A DNA stretch of 64,000 bases from contig NZ_BSVA01000001.1 in assembly GCF_030161875.1 (NCBI RefSeq), positions 2,046,001 through 2,110,000 on the forward strand, read 5' to 3'. This DNA comes from Homoserinibacter gongjuensis. GTDB taxonomy: Bacteria; Actinomycetota; Actinomycetes; Actinomycetales; Microbacteriaceae. This document shows positions 46,061 to 54,816 of the stretch, one piece after another (position 1 is the first letter of the stretch; every line of letters starts with the position of its first letter). The notes beneath the pieces are model-generated. The model did no database searches and was not told where the DNA came from. It saw only the letters and a program-made list of their open reading frames with translations. Both the position numbers and the translations under genes were made by a program.

Positions 46061-46830
46061 TCAGCTTGCGCGGGCGGTCAGCACGATCGGGCCGTCGTCG
46101 GTGAGGGCGACCGTGTGCTCGGCGTGGGCGCCGCGCGAGCCATCGCGCGAGCGCAGGGTCCAGCCGTCCTTGTCGGTGTAGATCTCATCCGTGCCGTGCA
46201 TGAACCACGGCTCGATCGCCATGATGAGCCCGGCCCGCAGGGGCAGGCCCGCCCCGGGCGGCCGTCGTTCGAGACGTGCGGGTCGCCGTGCATCGTACGG
46301 CCGACGCCGTGGCCGCCGAACTCGAGGTTGACCGAGAGCCCAGCACCGCGCGCGACGTCGCCGATCGCCGCCGACACGTCGCCCATCCGATTGCCGACGC
46401 GGTACGCGCCGATCGCCGCCTCGAGCGCGCGCTCGGTGGTCGCGATGAGGTCGAGGTCAGCGGGATCGGCCTCGCCCACCACGATCGACAGCGCCGAGTC
46501 GGCGACCCAGCCGTCGACGGATGCCGCGAAATCGAGCGAGAGCAGGTCGCCGTCGCGCAGGCGGTAGTCGTGCGGCAGCCCGTGCAGCACGGCGTCGTTG
46601 ACCGAGGTGCAGATGACCTTGCCGAACGGCGAGGCGCCGAACGACGGGTGGTAGTCGATGTAGCAGCTCTCGGCGCCCGCCTTGCGGATCATCTCGTGCG
46701 CGAGCGCGTCGAGCTCGAGCAGGTTGACTCCGACGTCTGCCGCGTCGCGCGTGGCCTCGAGCACGCTCGCCACGAAACGCCCCGCGGGCTTCATCTGCTC
46801 GATCTCAGCCGACGTCCGGAGTTCTATCAC
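46061..46830 (-). CDS. map: Type I methionine aminopeptidase
   Basis: About 256 residues after repair. Removes initiator Met. Metal ligands are visible: LLSLDFAASVDGWVADSA (two Asp), FGGHGVGRTMHGDPHVSN (His), and, after repairing a frameshift at about 46256 (one G missing), LIMAIEPWFMHG (Glu) and GAHAEHTVALTDDG (Glu). A GTG start at 46830 gives the usual IELRTSAEIEQMKPAG N-terminus; an upstream ATG at 46854 is possible. Confidence 0.93.
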
Positions 46831-46852
46831 CCTTCGAGCGTAACGTTGCGAC

Positions 46853-47365
46853 ATGGTCGCACGCCGCGTCGTCTACCGCCTGTTGTTCCCGGCCGCCGTC
46901 GTGCTGCCCATCTGGCTGTTCATCGGGCGCGGCATCGTCACCGGTGACGCCTGGACGGCCGCCGGATTCCTCGTCATCTCGCCCGTGCTGTTCCTCGCGC
47001 TCGCGATCATCGCGGGCCTCGTGACCTGGCGACCGGGGGTGCGCGGCGAGCGCGCCGTCTCGATCGCGGATGCCGTGGCGCTGCCCGTGCTGTGGCTGCT
47101 GCTGATCGCGGCGGCGATCGCGACGCATCCGGCGCTCGCCGCGGTGACCGTGGTCGCGCTGCTGGCGATGTTCTGGTTCGCCGTGTGGGAGCTCGTCACC
47201 GAGAGCCGCCGCCGCATCCGCGCCGTCATGGACGACGTCGAGGCGACGCTCGGCGGGGCGCGCGCCTCGGTGCCCCAGCGCCCGGAGGCGACCGACATCG
47301 GTGAGGTGATCGTCGTGACCTCGGAGGATGTCACGCCCATCGACCGAGGCGATCGCACGTCGTGA
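46853..47365 (+). CDS. Small membrane protein, first gene of the type III PKS operon
   Basis: 170 residues with four hydrophobic helices (LLFPAAVVLPIWLFIG, AGFLVISPVLFLALAIIAGL, AVALPVLWLLLIAAAIA, LAAVTVVALLAMFWFAVW) and an acidic C-terminal tail. Its family is not recognised. The polyketide synthase starts within its stop codon (GTGA overlap), so the two are translationally coupled, and it is divergent from map. A role with the lipid-like polyketide product is only inference. Confidence 0.7.
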   Translation: MVARRVVYRLLFPAAVVLPIWLFIGRGIVTGDAWTAAGFLVISPVLFLALAIIAGLVTWRPGVRGERAVSIADAVALPVLWLLLIAAAIATHPALAAVTVVALLAMFWFAVWELVTESRRRIRAVMDDVEATLGGARASVPQRPEATDIGEVIVVTSEDVTPIDRGDRTS

Positions 47366-48468
47366 CGCCGTCCGGGGCGCCGCAGGGCGCAGCGCCGCGG
47401 ATCGTGGCGATCGAGACGGCGGTGCCGCCGACGGTGCTGGCGCAGGAGCGGGCGCGTGACATCTTCGCGCGCCAGCCGGGTCGCTCGCGTCTCGGGGCGC
47501 GTCTCACGATGACGGCGTTCGACGCCTCGGGCATCGAGCAGCGGCACACCGTGGTCGACGCGCTCGCCACGGGGGAGGCCTCGGAACTGCTCGCCGCCGA
47601 TGGCACGATCCGACCGGCGTCCACCGGCGTGCGCAATGCGCTCTACGCCGAGCACGCCTCGGCACTCGCACTCGAGGCGGCACGCCAGGCGCTCGCCACC
47701 TCAGGGTTCGATGCCGCGCAAGTGACCCACGTTGTCACGGCCTCCTGCACGGGCTTCGTGTCGCCGGGCCCCGATCTCGCGCTCGTGACCGGCTTGGGGC
47801 TCGCGCCGAGCACCGCGCGACTGCATGTGGGGTTCATGGGATGCTCGGCCGCCTTCCCCGCGCTGCGTGCGGCGGATGCGGTGTGCCGCGCCGACCCCGA
47901 CGCCGTCGTGCTCGTGGTGTGCGTCGAGCTCTGCACGCTTCACCTCGGAGTGAGCGACGAGCCCGAGCAGATCGTCGCGATGTCGCTCTTCGCCGACGGG
48001 GCCGCCGCGGCCGTCGTGACGGCGCGCGACGCGCCGGGCCCCGCTCTTGCACTCGACGGCTTCCTCACCGGTCTGCTCCCCGACAGCATCGACGAGATGC
48101 GCTGGACGATCGGCGACACCGGCTTCGTGATGCACCTCTCGAGCAAGGTGCCCACGCACCTCGGCCGCGGCATCCGATCCGGGCTCGCGCCGCTTCTGCC
48201 CGAGGGTGCGGATGCCGTCGACGCCTGGGCGGTGCATCCGGGTGGGCGCAGCATCGTCGACAACGTGCAGCGGGCGCTCGCGCTGTCGGAGGCCGCGATG
48301 GCGCCCACCCGTGGCGTGCTGGCGCGCTACGGCAACATGTCGAGTCCGACCGTGCTGTTCGTGCTGCGCGAGCTGCTCGCCGGGGGCGCGCGCGGCATCG
48401 TGTGCGCGATGGCGTTCGGCCCGGGGCTCACCCTCGAAGCGGCGCGGATGCGGGTGGAGGCGGGGTGA
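47362..48468 (+). CDS. Type III polyketide synthase (chalcone/stilbene-synthase-like)
   Basis: 368 residues. The catalytic Cys is in GFMGCSAAFPALRAA, the His in WAVHPGGRSIVDN and the Asn in RYGNMSSPTVLFVL: the complete Cys-His-Asn triad of the family. It condenses acyl-CoA starters with malonyl-CoA; bacterial relatives make alkylresorcinols, alkylpyrones or tetrahydroxynaphthalene. With a methyltransferase downstream, a methylated phenolic lipid or pyrone is likely. GTG start at 47362. The methyltransferase starts inside its stop codon. Confidence 0.9.
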   Translation: MTPSGAPQGAAPRIVAIETAVPPTVLAQERARDIFARQPGRSRLGARLTMTAFDASGIEQRHTVVDALATGEASELLAADGTIRPASTGVRNALYAEHASALALEAARQALATSGFDAAQVTHVVTASCTGFVSPGPDLALVTGLGLAPSTARLHVGFMGCSAAFPALRAADAVCRADPDAVVLVVCVELCTLHLGVSDEPEQIVAMSLFADGAAAAVVTARDAPGPALALDGFLTGLLPDSIDEMRWTIGDTGFVMHLSSKVPTHLGRGIRSGLAPLLPEGADAVDAWAVHPGGRSIVDNVQRALALSEAAMAPTRGVLARYGNMSSPTVLFVLRELLAGGARGIVCAMAFGPGLTLEAARMRVEAG

Positions 48469-49165
48469 GCGGCCTGCGGGAGCGCGAGACGCGGCTGCTC
48501 GAGCTCATGGACGATCCCGAGTGCGACCTGCGGCGCCTCGAGAACACCTACCGGCTGTTCGGACCCGTCAACCGCGCGGTCTCGGGCTGGCGCGGGCTCT
48601 ACCGCGACCGCATCCGCCCCCTGTTGGATACGTCGCGGCCGTTCCGGTTGCTCGACCTCGGTTCCGGCGGCGGCGACATCGCGCGTTCCCTCGCCGGCTG
48701 GGCGCACCGCGACGGGCTCGCTCTCGAGGTGACGGCAGCCGATCCCGACGAGCGCGCCTATGCCTTCGCATCCGCGGCGCCGCATCCAGGCGTCGAGTTG
48801 CGGCGCGCATGGGCCTCGAACTCGCGGATGCCGGTGAGCGCTTCGATCTCGTCGTGTCGAATCACGTGCTGCACCACCTCGACGACGTGCCGGGATTCCT
48901 CGCCGAGAGCGCGCGGCTCGCCTCGCGGGCGCTGCACAGCGATCTGCGGCGCTCCGGCCTCGCCTTCGCGCTCTACTCCGCGGTGACCTGGCCGACGGCG
49001 CGGCGTTCGTTCCTGTTCACCGACGGGCGGCTGTCGATCCGGCGCAGCTACACGCTCGACGAGCTGCAGGCGCTGGCTCCGGAGGGCTGGCGGGCCGAGT
49101 CGGCTCGGCCGTTCCGCGTGCTGTTGAGCCGGGGCATGACGCGCAGTGGGGAGGACCACGGATGA
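48465..49165 (+). CDS. SAM-dependent methyltransferase of the type III PKS operon
   Basis: About 234 residues after repair. The SAM-binding motif [17 protein letters not shown] is near residue 66, and [18 protein letters not shown] is the class I motif IV region. A frameshift at about 48815 separates RRA from [12 protein letters not shown]. In other actinobacteria the type III PKS is commonly followed by such a methyltransferase and an FAD oxygenase; the oxygenase is absent here. GTG start overlapping the PKS stop; its own stop overlaps the next start (ATGA). Confidence 0.85.
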
Positions 49166-49563
49166 GCGCCCGCCTCGCCGCGACGTACGCTGCGGTCTCC
49201 TACGCCGCGAATTGCGCGCTCGGCCTCGCCGTCGCGTCCGGACGACTCCGCACGGGCCGCGCCCGCTGGGTGCACCACACGCTCTTCATCAACACGGCCG
49301 CATCGACCACCGCGGCCACGGTCGCGCTCATCGCCGAGCGGGGCCGCGCGGGTGCTGTGGTTGCGCCGGCTCTCATCCCGCTCGCCGCGATCCCGTACGC
49401 GGGCACCCGCGGCTGGCGGCATCCGGCGCTCGCCGTCTCGATCGCACCGTTCATCGTCGCGGGCCTGATCGTGGCATGGCGGCGGCCCGCGACCAGCCGC
49501 CCGACCGAGAGAAGCCGCCTAGCGCGCAGAAGCCGCACGACCGAGAGAAGGAGAGCACGCTGA
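49162..49563 (+). CDS. Small membrane protein of the type III PKS operon
   Basis: 133 residues with three or four hydrophobic helices ([51 protein letters not shown]) and a basic tail rich in Arg/Ser ([19 protein letters not shown]), encoded by a short imperfect duplication. Not recognised. It overlaps the methyltransferase by four bases and the nitroreductase by one, so it is clearly part of the operon. Confidence 0.7.
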   Translation: MSARLAATYAAVSYAANCALGLAVASGRLRTGRARWVHHTLFINTAASTTAATVALIAERGRAGAVVAPALIPLAAIPYAGTRGWRHPALAVSIAPFIVAGLIVAWRRPATSRPTERSRLARRSRTTERRRAR

Positions 49564-50368
49564 TGGAGTTCCTCGACGTGGTGCGACGCCGGAAGACCAC
49601 CAACGGGCCGCTCGCGCCCCATCCGGTGTCCGAGGAGCACCAGCGACTGCTCATGGAGGTCGCGAGCCGCGCACCCTCGCAGCTCAACAGTCAGCCGTGG
49701 CGGTTCGTGCTCATCGAGGAACGCGACACGATCGAGCAGATCGCACGCATCAGCGGGGAGTCGATGACGACAGCGATGTCGAACGGCACCTTCTTCGAGC
49801 GCTACAAGCCGTACTTCCGCTTCTCGAAGGAGGAGATGGCCGAAAAGCGCAGCGGGATGCTGTTCGACAAGCTGCCCGCGCCGCTGCGGCCGTTCACGGG
49901 GCAGGTGTTCACGAAGCGCGGGCAGAAGCTCATGAACACCATGCGTGTGCCGCAGCTGCTCGGCGAGGAGAACCGCAAACTCGTCGCGGGGGCGCCCCTG
50001 CTGCTCGGTGTGATGCTCGACCGCGCCGAGTACCGGCCGGGGAGCTGTCGTCGTTCTACTCGGTGTTCTCGATGGGCGCCGCGATGGAGAACGTGTGGCT
50101 CACGACGGTGGAGCTCGGGATGGGCATCCAGTTCGTGTCGTTCCCGATGGAGGTGCCGGGGCAGTGGGATCGCATCGTGGAGTTGCTCGCGGTGCCCGAC
50201 GAGCTCGAGCTCATGGCCGTCTACCGCCTCGGCTACCTGCCGGAGTCCGACAAGCGCCCCGCGATCGACTGGACCAGCCACGAACGCAAGCTGCCGTCGC
50301 AGTACGTCTTCCGCGGCACCTGCGCCACCCCCGAGACCCGCTGGGACGAGCCGCCCGCCGATCGCTGA
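49563..50368 (+). CDS. Nitroreductase-family FMN oxidoreductase
   Basis: About 268 residues after repair. [22 protein letters not shown] with the FMN-phosphate-binding Arg pair, [19 protein letters not shown] (nitroreductase SxxNxQPW motif), and C-terminal [24 protein letters not shown] frameshift at about 50040 (GGGG) joins DRAEYRPG to [17 protein letters not shown]. It overlaps the preceding gene (TGATG), so it may reduce or oxidise the polyketide, replacing the flavoprotein normally found in such clusters. Confidence 0.83.
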
Positions 50369-50542
50369 CGGCCGATCCCTGACCGCCGGTGTCGCCGGGG
50401 AGGCCCGCGGTGTGGCAGAATTGCTCCTTGTGCTTCCGCACGGCCCTGCCACAGGGGAGCCGTGACTGCGAGAAGCGCGTCTGACACCCACTTTCTTGAT
50501 ACCCGCGTTCGACCTGTGGCGGGCGCAGAGAGCGAAACTCCC

Positions 50543-50890
50543 ATGCACATCCTCGACGACGTCGACGCCGCCTCGCTGCGTTCCGACATCCCCGAGTTCC
50601 GCGCCGGCGACACCGTCAAGGTGCACGTGAACATCATCGAGGGCAGCCGCTCCCGTATCCAGGTCTTCCAGGGCGTCGTCATCGGCCGCTCCGGTCAGGG
50701 CGTCCGCGAGACCTTCACGGTGCGCAAGGTCAGCTTCCAGGTGGGCGTCGAGCGCACCTTCCCGGTGCACTCGCCGGTGATCGACCGCATCGAGGTCGTC
50801 ACCCGCGGTGACGTGCGTCGCGCCAAGCTCTACTACCTGCGCGGGCTGCACGGCAAGAAGGCCAAGATCAAGGAAAAGCGCGACGCGTAA
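50543..50890 (+). CDS. rplS: 50S ribosomal protein L19
   Basis: 115 residues: [99 protein letters not shown]. The ATG at 50543 is used because the family begins there; a 174-base leader separates it from the nitroreductase gene. In most relatives it follows trmD closely; here 5.6 kb intervenes. Confidence 0.96.
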   Translation: MHILDDVDAASLRSDIPEFRAGDTVKVHVNIIEGSRSRIQVFQGVVIGRSGQGVRETFTVRKVSFQVGVERTFPVHSPVIDRIEVVTRGDVRRAKLYYLRGLHGKKAKIKEKRDA

Positions 50891-50909
50891 CGCGCTCCCG
50901 CATCCGTCC

Positions 50910-50943
50910 GAAGCCCGGTTCCCGCATCGCGGGGCCGGGCTTC
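50910..50943 (+). terminator. Rho-independent-like hairpin after rplS
   Basis: GAAGCCCGG...CCGGGCTTC with a second inner pairing CCCGC/GCGGG, 20 bases after the rplS stop, followed by GTCGTCG rather than a U tract. Likely ends the rplS transcript before lepB. Confidence 0.7.
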
Positions 50944-51071
50944 GTCGTCGGCGCGTGGGCGCGCGTTCCGCGCGACGGATGCCGCCACCGCATCCGGATG
51001 CCGTCACCGGGTGTCGCATGGAGGGCGGCGCGTGAGGCGGCGCATATGCTTGCAGAGACTTCAGGGGAGTG

Positions 51072-51911
51072 ATGAGCGAGGACACTCGAGCGCGCGCGGA
51101 CGACACCGCCGACGACGCCACGGCAGAGGCGGCTCCCGCCGAGCAGGCCGCGACCGAGAAGCGCGAGCGGGGCGGCTCCCGCAAGCGCGGATTCGCCCTC
51201 TTCCTGCGGGATGTGGCGCTCATCATCGTCGCGGCGATCATCATCTCGTTCCTCATCAAGACGTTCCTGATCCGGTCGTTCTACATCCCGTCGGAATCGA
51301 TGGAGGACACCCTCCTCGTCAACGACCGCATCATCGTGAACCAGCTCGTGCCCGACGTGACCGCGATCGAACGTGGTGACGTCATCGTGTTCACCGACCC
51401 GGGCGGCTGGCTCGACCCGGTGTACGAGGCCCCGAAAGACCCGATCTCGGGCTTCTTCGAGTGGCTCGGGTCGATCGTGGGGCTCACGGCGCCCGACTCG
51501 AACGATCACCTGATCAAGCGCGTCATCGGACTCCCCGGCGATCACGTCACGTGCTGCAACGACTTCGGACAGTTGAGTGTCAACGGCGTCGCCCTCGACG
51601 AAGACCCCTACGTGCGCCTGCCGGACGGGGTCACCAAGGTGTCGCGCGACGACTTCGACGTGACAGTACCGGAGGGGTCGCTCTGGGTGATGGGTGACAA
51701 CCGTTGGAATTCGCGCGACTCGCGCTACAACCGCGACAAGCCGGGGAATGGCTTCGTGCCGATCGACGATGTCGTGGGCCGCGCCATCCTGATCTCCTGG
51801 CCGGTCGAGCGCTGGACCTGGCTCGACAACTACCCGCTCGTGTTCGACGGCGTCGAGAACGACGCCACCCCGAGCCCCGAGCCGACCGCGACGGAGACCT
51901 CGGGCGGATGA
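51072..51911 (+). CDS. lepB: Signal peptidase I
   Basis: 279 residues. A charged N-terminus (about 40 residues), one membrane helix (VALIIVAAIIISFLIKTFLI, about 48-67), the nucleophile Ser76 in PSESMEDTL, the general-base Lys in HLIKRVIGLPGDHV and the box GSLWVMGDNRWNSRDSR. Cleaves Sec/Tat signal peptides such as those of the secreted proteins here. ATG 51072 is chosen; a GTG immediately upstream is equally possible. The C-terminal tail is Thr/Pro-rich. Confidence 0.95.
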   Translation: MSEDTRARADDTADDATAEAAPAEQAATEKRERGGSRKRGFALFLRDVALIIVAAIIISFLIKTFLIRSFYIPSESMEDTLLVNDRIIVNQLVPDVTAIERGDVIVFTDPGGWLDPVYEAPKDPISGFFEWLGSIVGLTAPDSNDHLIKRVIGLPGDHVTCCNDFGQLSVNGVALDEDPYVRLPDGVTKVSRDDFDVTVPEGSLWVMGDNRWNSRDSRYNRDKPGNGFVPIDDVVGRAILISWPVERWTWLDNYPLVFDGVENDATPSPEPTATETSGG

Positions 51912-52572
51912 CGGTGGCCGATCCGACGCTGCGGATGGAGCGGGGCTCTTCCGCGAGGGAGCCGCGCTCGTGATCGGCTGCGACGAGGTCGGGCGCGGCG
52001 CGATCGCGGGCCCGGTCGCCGTGGGTCTCGGCGTGTTCCTGCCCGACGTGCGGCGGATGCCGAAGGGGCTGCGCGATTCGAAGCTGCTCTCGGAGCAGCG
52101 CCGCGAGGAGCTGCACCCGGAGGTGCTCGCCTGGGCCCCGCACTCGGCGGTCGGACTCGCCGACAACACCGAGGTCGACGCGCTCGGCATCATCGCGGGG
52201 CTCGGTCTGGCCGCGGTGCGCGCCTTCGAGACGCTCGTGCTGCAGGGGGTGCCGATCGAGTCGGCGATCGTCGTGCTCGACGGATCGCATGACTGGCTCA
52301 CCCCGGCGCTCGCCGACTGGCCGGCGTCGTCGCGTCCGCGGGTGATGACCCGCGTCAAGGCCGACCGCGACTGCGCGACCGTTGCTGCCGCATCCGTGTT
52401 GGCGAAGGTGCACCGCGACCGCCTCATGATCGACGCGGATGGCGTGCACCCCGGCTACGACTGGCCCAGCAACAAGGGCTACGCCTCGGCGAGCCACTAC
52501 GCCGCGATCGACCTGCTCGGCGCATCCGCTCTGCACCGCTGGAGCTGGCTCAAGCAGCCCGCGCTGTTCTAG
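51908..52572 (+). CDS. rnhB: Ribonuclease HII
   Basis: About 221 residues after repair. Active-site acids are in VIGCDEVGRGAIAGPVAVG (Asp, Glu) and VVLDGSHDWL (Asp), with RVKADRDCATVAAASVLAKV and the C-terminal GYASASHYAAI. The full start is the ATG at 51908, overlapping the lepB stop (ATGA); MTVADPTLRMERG must be joined to LFREGAAL by adding a G to the GGGG run near 51943. Starting at 51970 would give a truncated N-terminus. Removes ribonucleotides from DNA. Confidence 0.93.
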
Positions 52573-52645
52573 GGGCAGACAACAGCCGGCAACAGCACGC
52601 TCGACGGGCGAGCCGCTCGCGCCCGCCCCAACTAGACTCATCCCG

Positions 52646-52969
52646 ATGGATGACGACGACTTCGACGACTACGACCGCGAGGTCGAGCTGGCTCTCTACC
52701 GCGAGTATCGCGACGTGGTGGGCCAGTTCAAGTACGTGATCGAGACCGAGCGCCGTTTCTACCTCGCCAACGACGTCACGCTCGAGCGCCACGACACCGA
52801 GCACGACTTCTACTTCGAGCTCACGATGAACGACGTGTGGGTGTGGGATGTCTACCGCAACGACCGTTTCGTGAAGAGCGTGCGCGTGCTCACCTTCAAG
52901 GACGTCAACGTCGAGGTGCGCGGCGACAAGGACCTCGAGCTCCCGAAGGAGCTCGCTCTCGACGAGTGA
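52646..52969 (+). CDS. DUF2469 family protein
   Basis: 107 residues, very acidic at the start (MDDDDFDDYDREVELALYRE) with FKYVIETERRFYLANDV and WVWDVYRNDRFVKSVRVLTFKDVNVE. This small conserved actinobacterial protein always lies between rnhB and yraN; its function is unknown. ATG at 52646. Confidence 0.92.
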   Translation: MDDDDFDDYDREVELALYREYRDVVGQFKYVIETERRFYLANDVTLERHDTEHDFYFELTMNDVWVWDVYRNDRFVKSVRVLTFKDVNVEVRGDKDLELPKELALDE

Positions 52970-53349
52970 GCGACTGCCCCTGCGGTTCCCTCCTCCCCTA
53001 CGAGGAGTGCTGCGGAGTTCTCCACAACGGCGAGACCGCGCCGACCGCCGAGGCGCTCATGCGGTCGCGGTTCGCGGCGTTCGCGCTGGGGCGGGACGAC
53101 TATCTGCTGGCCTCATGGCATCCGTCCACTCGCCCTGCGGCCCACGATCTGGATCCGGATGTGGTGTGGCGGCGCCTGCAGATCGTGGACACGGTCGCCG
53201 GCGGACCGGATGACGCCGAGGGCATCGTGGAGTTCCGCGCGTCGTATCGCGACGCCGATGGTGCGGGGCTGCTGCACGAGCGCTCGCGTTTCGTGCGCGT
53301 CGATGGCCGCTGGGCCTACCTCGACGGCGCGACTACCCTGACCCCATGA
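52966..53349 (+). CDS. YchJ-like SEC-C motif protein
   Basis: 127 residues. An N-terminal metal-binding SEC-C motif (CPCGSLLPYEECCG), then the UPF0225/YchJ NTF2-like core (TAEALMRSRFAAFALGRDDYLLASWH, VEFRASYRD, HERSRFVRVDGRWAYLDG). Function unknown. GTG start overlapping the DUF2469 stop; its stop overlaps the following start. Confidence 0.9.
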   Translation: MSDCPCGSLLPYEECCGVLHNGETAPTAEALMRSRFAAFALGRDDYLLASWHPSTRPAAHDLDPDVVWRRLQIVDTVAGGPDDAEGIVEFRASYRDADGAGLLHERSRFVRVDGRWAYLDGATTLTP

Positions 53350-53741
53350 CCGGCCTCGTTCCGTACCTCTTGCTCCCCGGCACAGCCCGCGCCGCCCTCA
53401 CGCGGTACGCCGAGATCTTCGGCGGCGACCTCGCCCTCCACAGCTACGCCGACTTCGGCCGGGACGACGGCCCGGCGGATGCGATCGCGCACGGCATCCT
53501 GAGCGGTCCCGTGGCGCTGTTCGCGGCTGACGTCGCGGGTGACGACGAGCCCTTCGCGGCATCCGGGCTCATGTTCTCGCTGCTGGGCGCGGCGGATCCG
53601 GCGACGCTCGAGACGTGGTTCGCGGCGCTCGCCGAGGGTGGCGAGGTGCTCGAGCCCTTGCAGGCCCGCGACTGGGGCGACCACGACGGCCAGGTGCGCG
53701 ACGCGTTCGGGGTGCATTGGCTCGTCGGATACCAGGGCTGA
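53346..53741 (+). CDS. VOC-family (PhnB/glyoxalase-like) protein
   Basis: 131 residues with the single-domain PhnB-like pattern: VPYLLLPGTARAALTRYAEIFGG, ADAIAHGILSGPVALFAAD and VLEPLQARDWGDHDGQVRDAFGVHWLVGYQG. Members bind metals and act on small molecules; no substrate can be inferred. Coupled by overlap to the YchJ-like gene. Confidence 0.85.
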   Translation: MTGLVPYLLLPGTARAALTRYAEIFGGDLALHSYADFGRDDGPADAIAHGILSGPVALFAADVAGDDEPFAASGLMFSLLGAADPATLETWFAALAEGGEVLEPLQARDWGDHDGQVRDAFGVHWLVGYQG

Positions 53742-53899
53742 TGCCAGCCGCGTACGCGTCGCTCATCGCCGGGTGGAACCCGGATGCGACAGTGTGGCTG
53801 CGCGACGGTTCGGTGGTGCAGACGGGCGACCCGCAGACGTGGATTCGTGAGGAAACGGGTGGTACGCGCGCGGTCTGGTCGCCCGCTGCGGTGAACTGA
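53741..53899 (+). CDS. Small hypothetical protein coupled to the VOC gene
   Basis: 52 residues: MPAAYASLIAGWNPDATVWL, then RDGSVVQTGDPQTWIREETG, ending VWSPAAVN. Its ATG overlaps the VOC stop codon (TGATG), the same coupling used through this row of genes, and it reads as plausible protein. No family recognised; a spurious frame cannot be excluded. Confidence 0.45.
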   Translation: MPAAYASLIAGWNPDATVWLRDGSVVQTGDPQTWIREETGGTRAVWSPAAVN

Positions 53900-53909
53900 G
53901 CCTTCCGCC

Positions 53910-54491
53910 CTACTGACGTCGAGCCGCGGCCCGGCGGGCGACGTAGCGGCGCATCTTCTCCTGCGTGCCGCAGTCCTCCATCGTGCACCAGCGGCGGGTG
54001 CGGTTCTTGGTCGTGTCGAGCAGCAGGAAGCCGCATCCCGGGCAGATCCCGATCCGGTCGACGAGCTCTCCGCGCATGAGGTCGACGGCGGAGACGGCGA
54101 TCCGGGCGAGCACCCCGTCGACCGTGGCGGTGTTCCACGACCAGGTGAGCCCCGCGCCGTCCATGCGGCAGGTCGCGCTGCGCAGCGCGACGGCGGCGGC
54201 AGAGGTCAGGGTCGTCAGCGCGCGCGCGTCGGGTTCCCGACCCGCGGCGAGCGCTTCTGCGATGGCGCGGAGGGCCGCGCGGAGGCGGCGCGCGCGGCTC
54301 ATCGCGGACGGGCGATCGCTTGCGGTGTCGGTGTCGCCGTGTGCGAGGTCGGCCTCGCGCGCCCAGGCGAGGAACACCTCGGGGGACCTCAGGATGTCGG
54401 ACTCCCGGTTGGCGCCCGCGAAGACGCCGGTGTTGACGAAATCGAGCACGACGTCTCCGGCGACCGAATGGGGCCATCCGCCTCGTTCCAC
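53910..54491 (-). CDS. CGNR zinc-finger / ABATE-domain putative transcription factor
   Basis: 193 residues from a GTG at 54491. N-terminal ABATE-like domain (GDVVLDFVNTGVFAG, AREADLAHGD, MSRARRLRAALRAIAEALA) and a C-terminal CGNR-type zinc finger (IGICPGCGFLLLDTTKNRTRRWCTMEDCGTQEK split over C-x2-C...C-x4-C, with CGTQ replacing CGNR). Such proteins are stress or sugar-sensor-like regulators with few studied members. The start upstream at 54584 would run through a palindrome that looks like an operator, so the shorter form is preferred. Confidence 0.82.
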   Translation of the reverse strand: MERGGWPHSVAGDVVLDFVNTGVFAGANRESDILRSPEVFLAWAREADLAHGDTDTASDRPSAMSRARRLRAALRAIAEALAAGREPDARALTTLTSAAAVALRSATCRMDGAGLTWSWNTATVDGVLARIAVSAVDLMRGELVDRIGICPGCGFLLLDTTKNRTRRWCTMEDCGTQEKMRRYVARRAAARRQ

Positions 54492-54512
54492 GGTATCGAT
54501 GTCGGACCCCCT

Positions 54513-54542
54513 GTTACCGTCTAAACACTTATAGATGGTAAC
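54513..54542. promoter_or_regulatory. Palindromic operator candidate between divergent genes
   Basis: GTTACCGTCTA (54513-54523) and TAGATGGTAAC (54532-54542) are inverted repeats with one mismatch around an 8-base AT-rich spacer. The site lies between the CGNR-protein gene and the small plus-strand gene at 54574. Autoregulation by the CGNR protein is a reasonable guess. Confidence 0.5.
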
Positions 54543-54573
54543 ACTTCGGGTGGCCGCAGCTGAGGAGGAACGC

Positions 54574-54807
54574 ATGATCGACATGATGTTCGCGGCCGGA
54601 CTGATGACCGCCGCACGCGCCGACGACGAGAACCGCTACGCGGGCACCACCATGTGGAGCGCCCTGCCGCATGCACCCGTGGTCGCTGAGCGGCCTCCGC
54701 GTTTCCGGCGCCTCCGCGCGGTGATGGTCGCCGGGGTGCGGGGGCGTTCAGCTGCGGGGCGTCGCCGCGGATCGGTCCGCCTTGCCGCGCAAAACGTTAG
54801 TGACTAA
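54574..54807 (+). CDS. Small hypothetical protein with strong ribosome site
   Basis: 77 residues: MIDMMFAAGLMTAARADDEN, then RYAGTTMWSALPHAPVVAER and a basic, Arg-rich C-terminal third. GAGGAGGAAC lies directly before the ATG, a much better ribosome site than most genes here. It is directly divergent from the CGNR gene and ends inside the TetR operator palindrome. No family recognised. Confidence 0.5.
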   Translation: MIDMMFAAGLMTAARADDENRYAGTTMWSALPHAPVVAERPPRFRRLRAVMVAGVRGRSAAGRRRGSVRLAAQNVSD

Positions 54808-54813
54808 CATTTT
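54791..54813. promoter_or_regulatory. TetR operator candidate
   Basis: A 23-base palindrome centred on GTTAGTGACTAAC, with AAAAC and ATTTT wings, ends 4 bases before the tetR start codon. Position and symmetry are typical of TetR autoregulation of a downstream exporter operon. Confidence 0.7.
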
Positions 54814-54816
54814 GGC

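Noticed and set aside
49480..49562. Near-duplicate AGCCGCxCGACCGAGAGAAG units as a regulatory repeat
   Set aside because: They encode the Arg-rich tail of the small membrane protein and look like a local duplication only.
50369..50542. An L19 leader riboswitch-like structure before rplS
   Set aside because: I could not draw a convincing conserved structure; the known L19 leader is described in Bacillales and does not match by eye.
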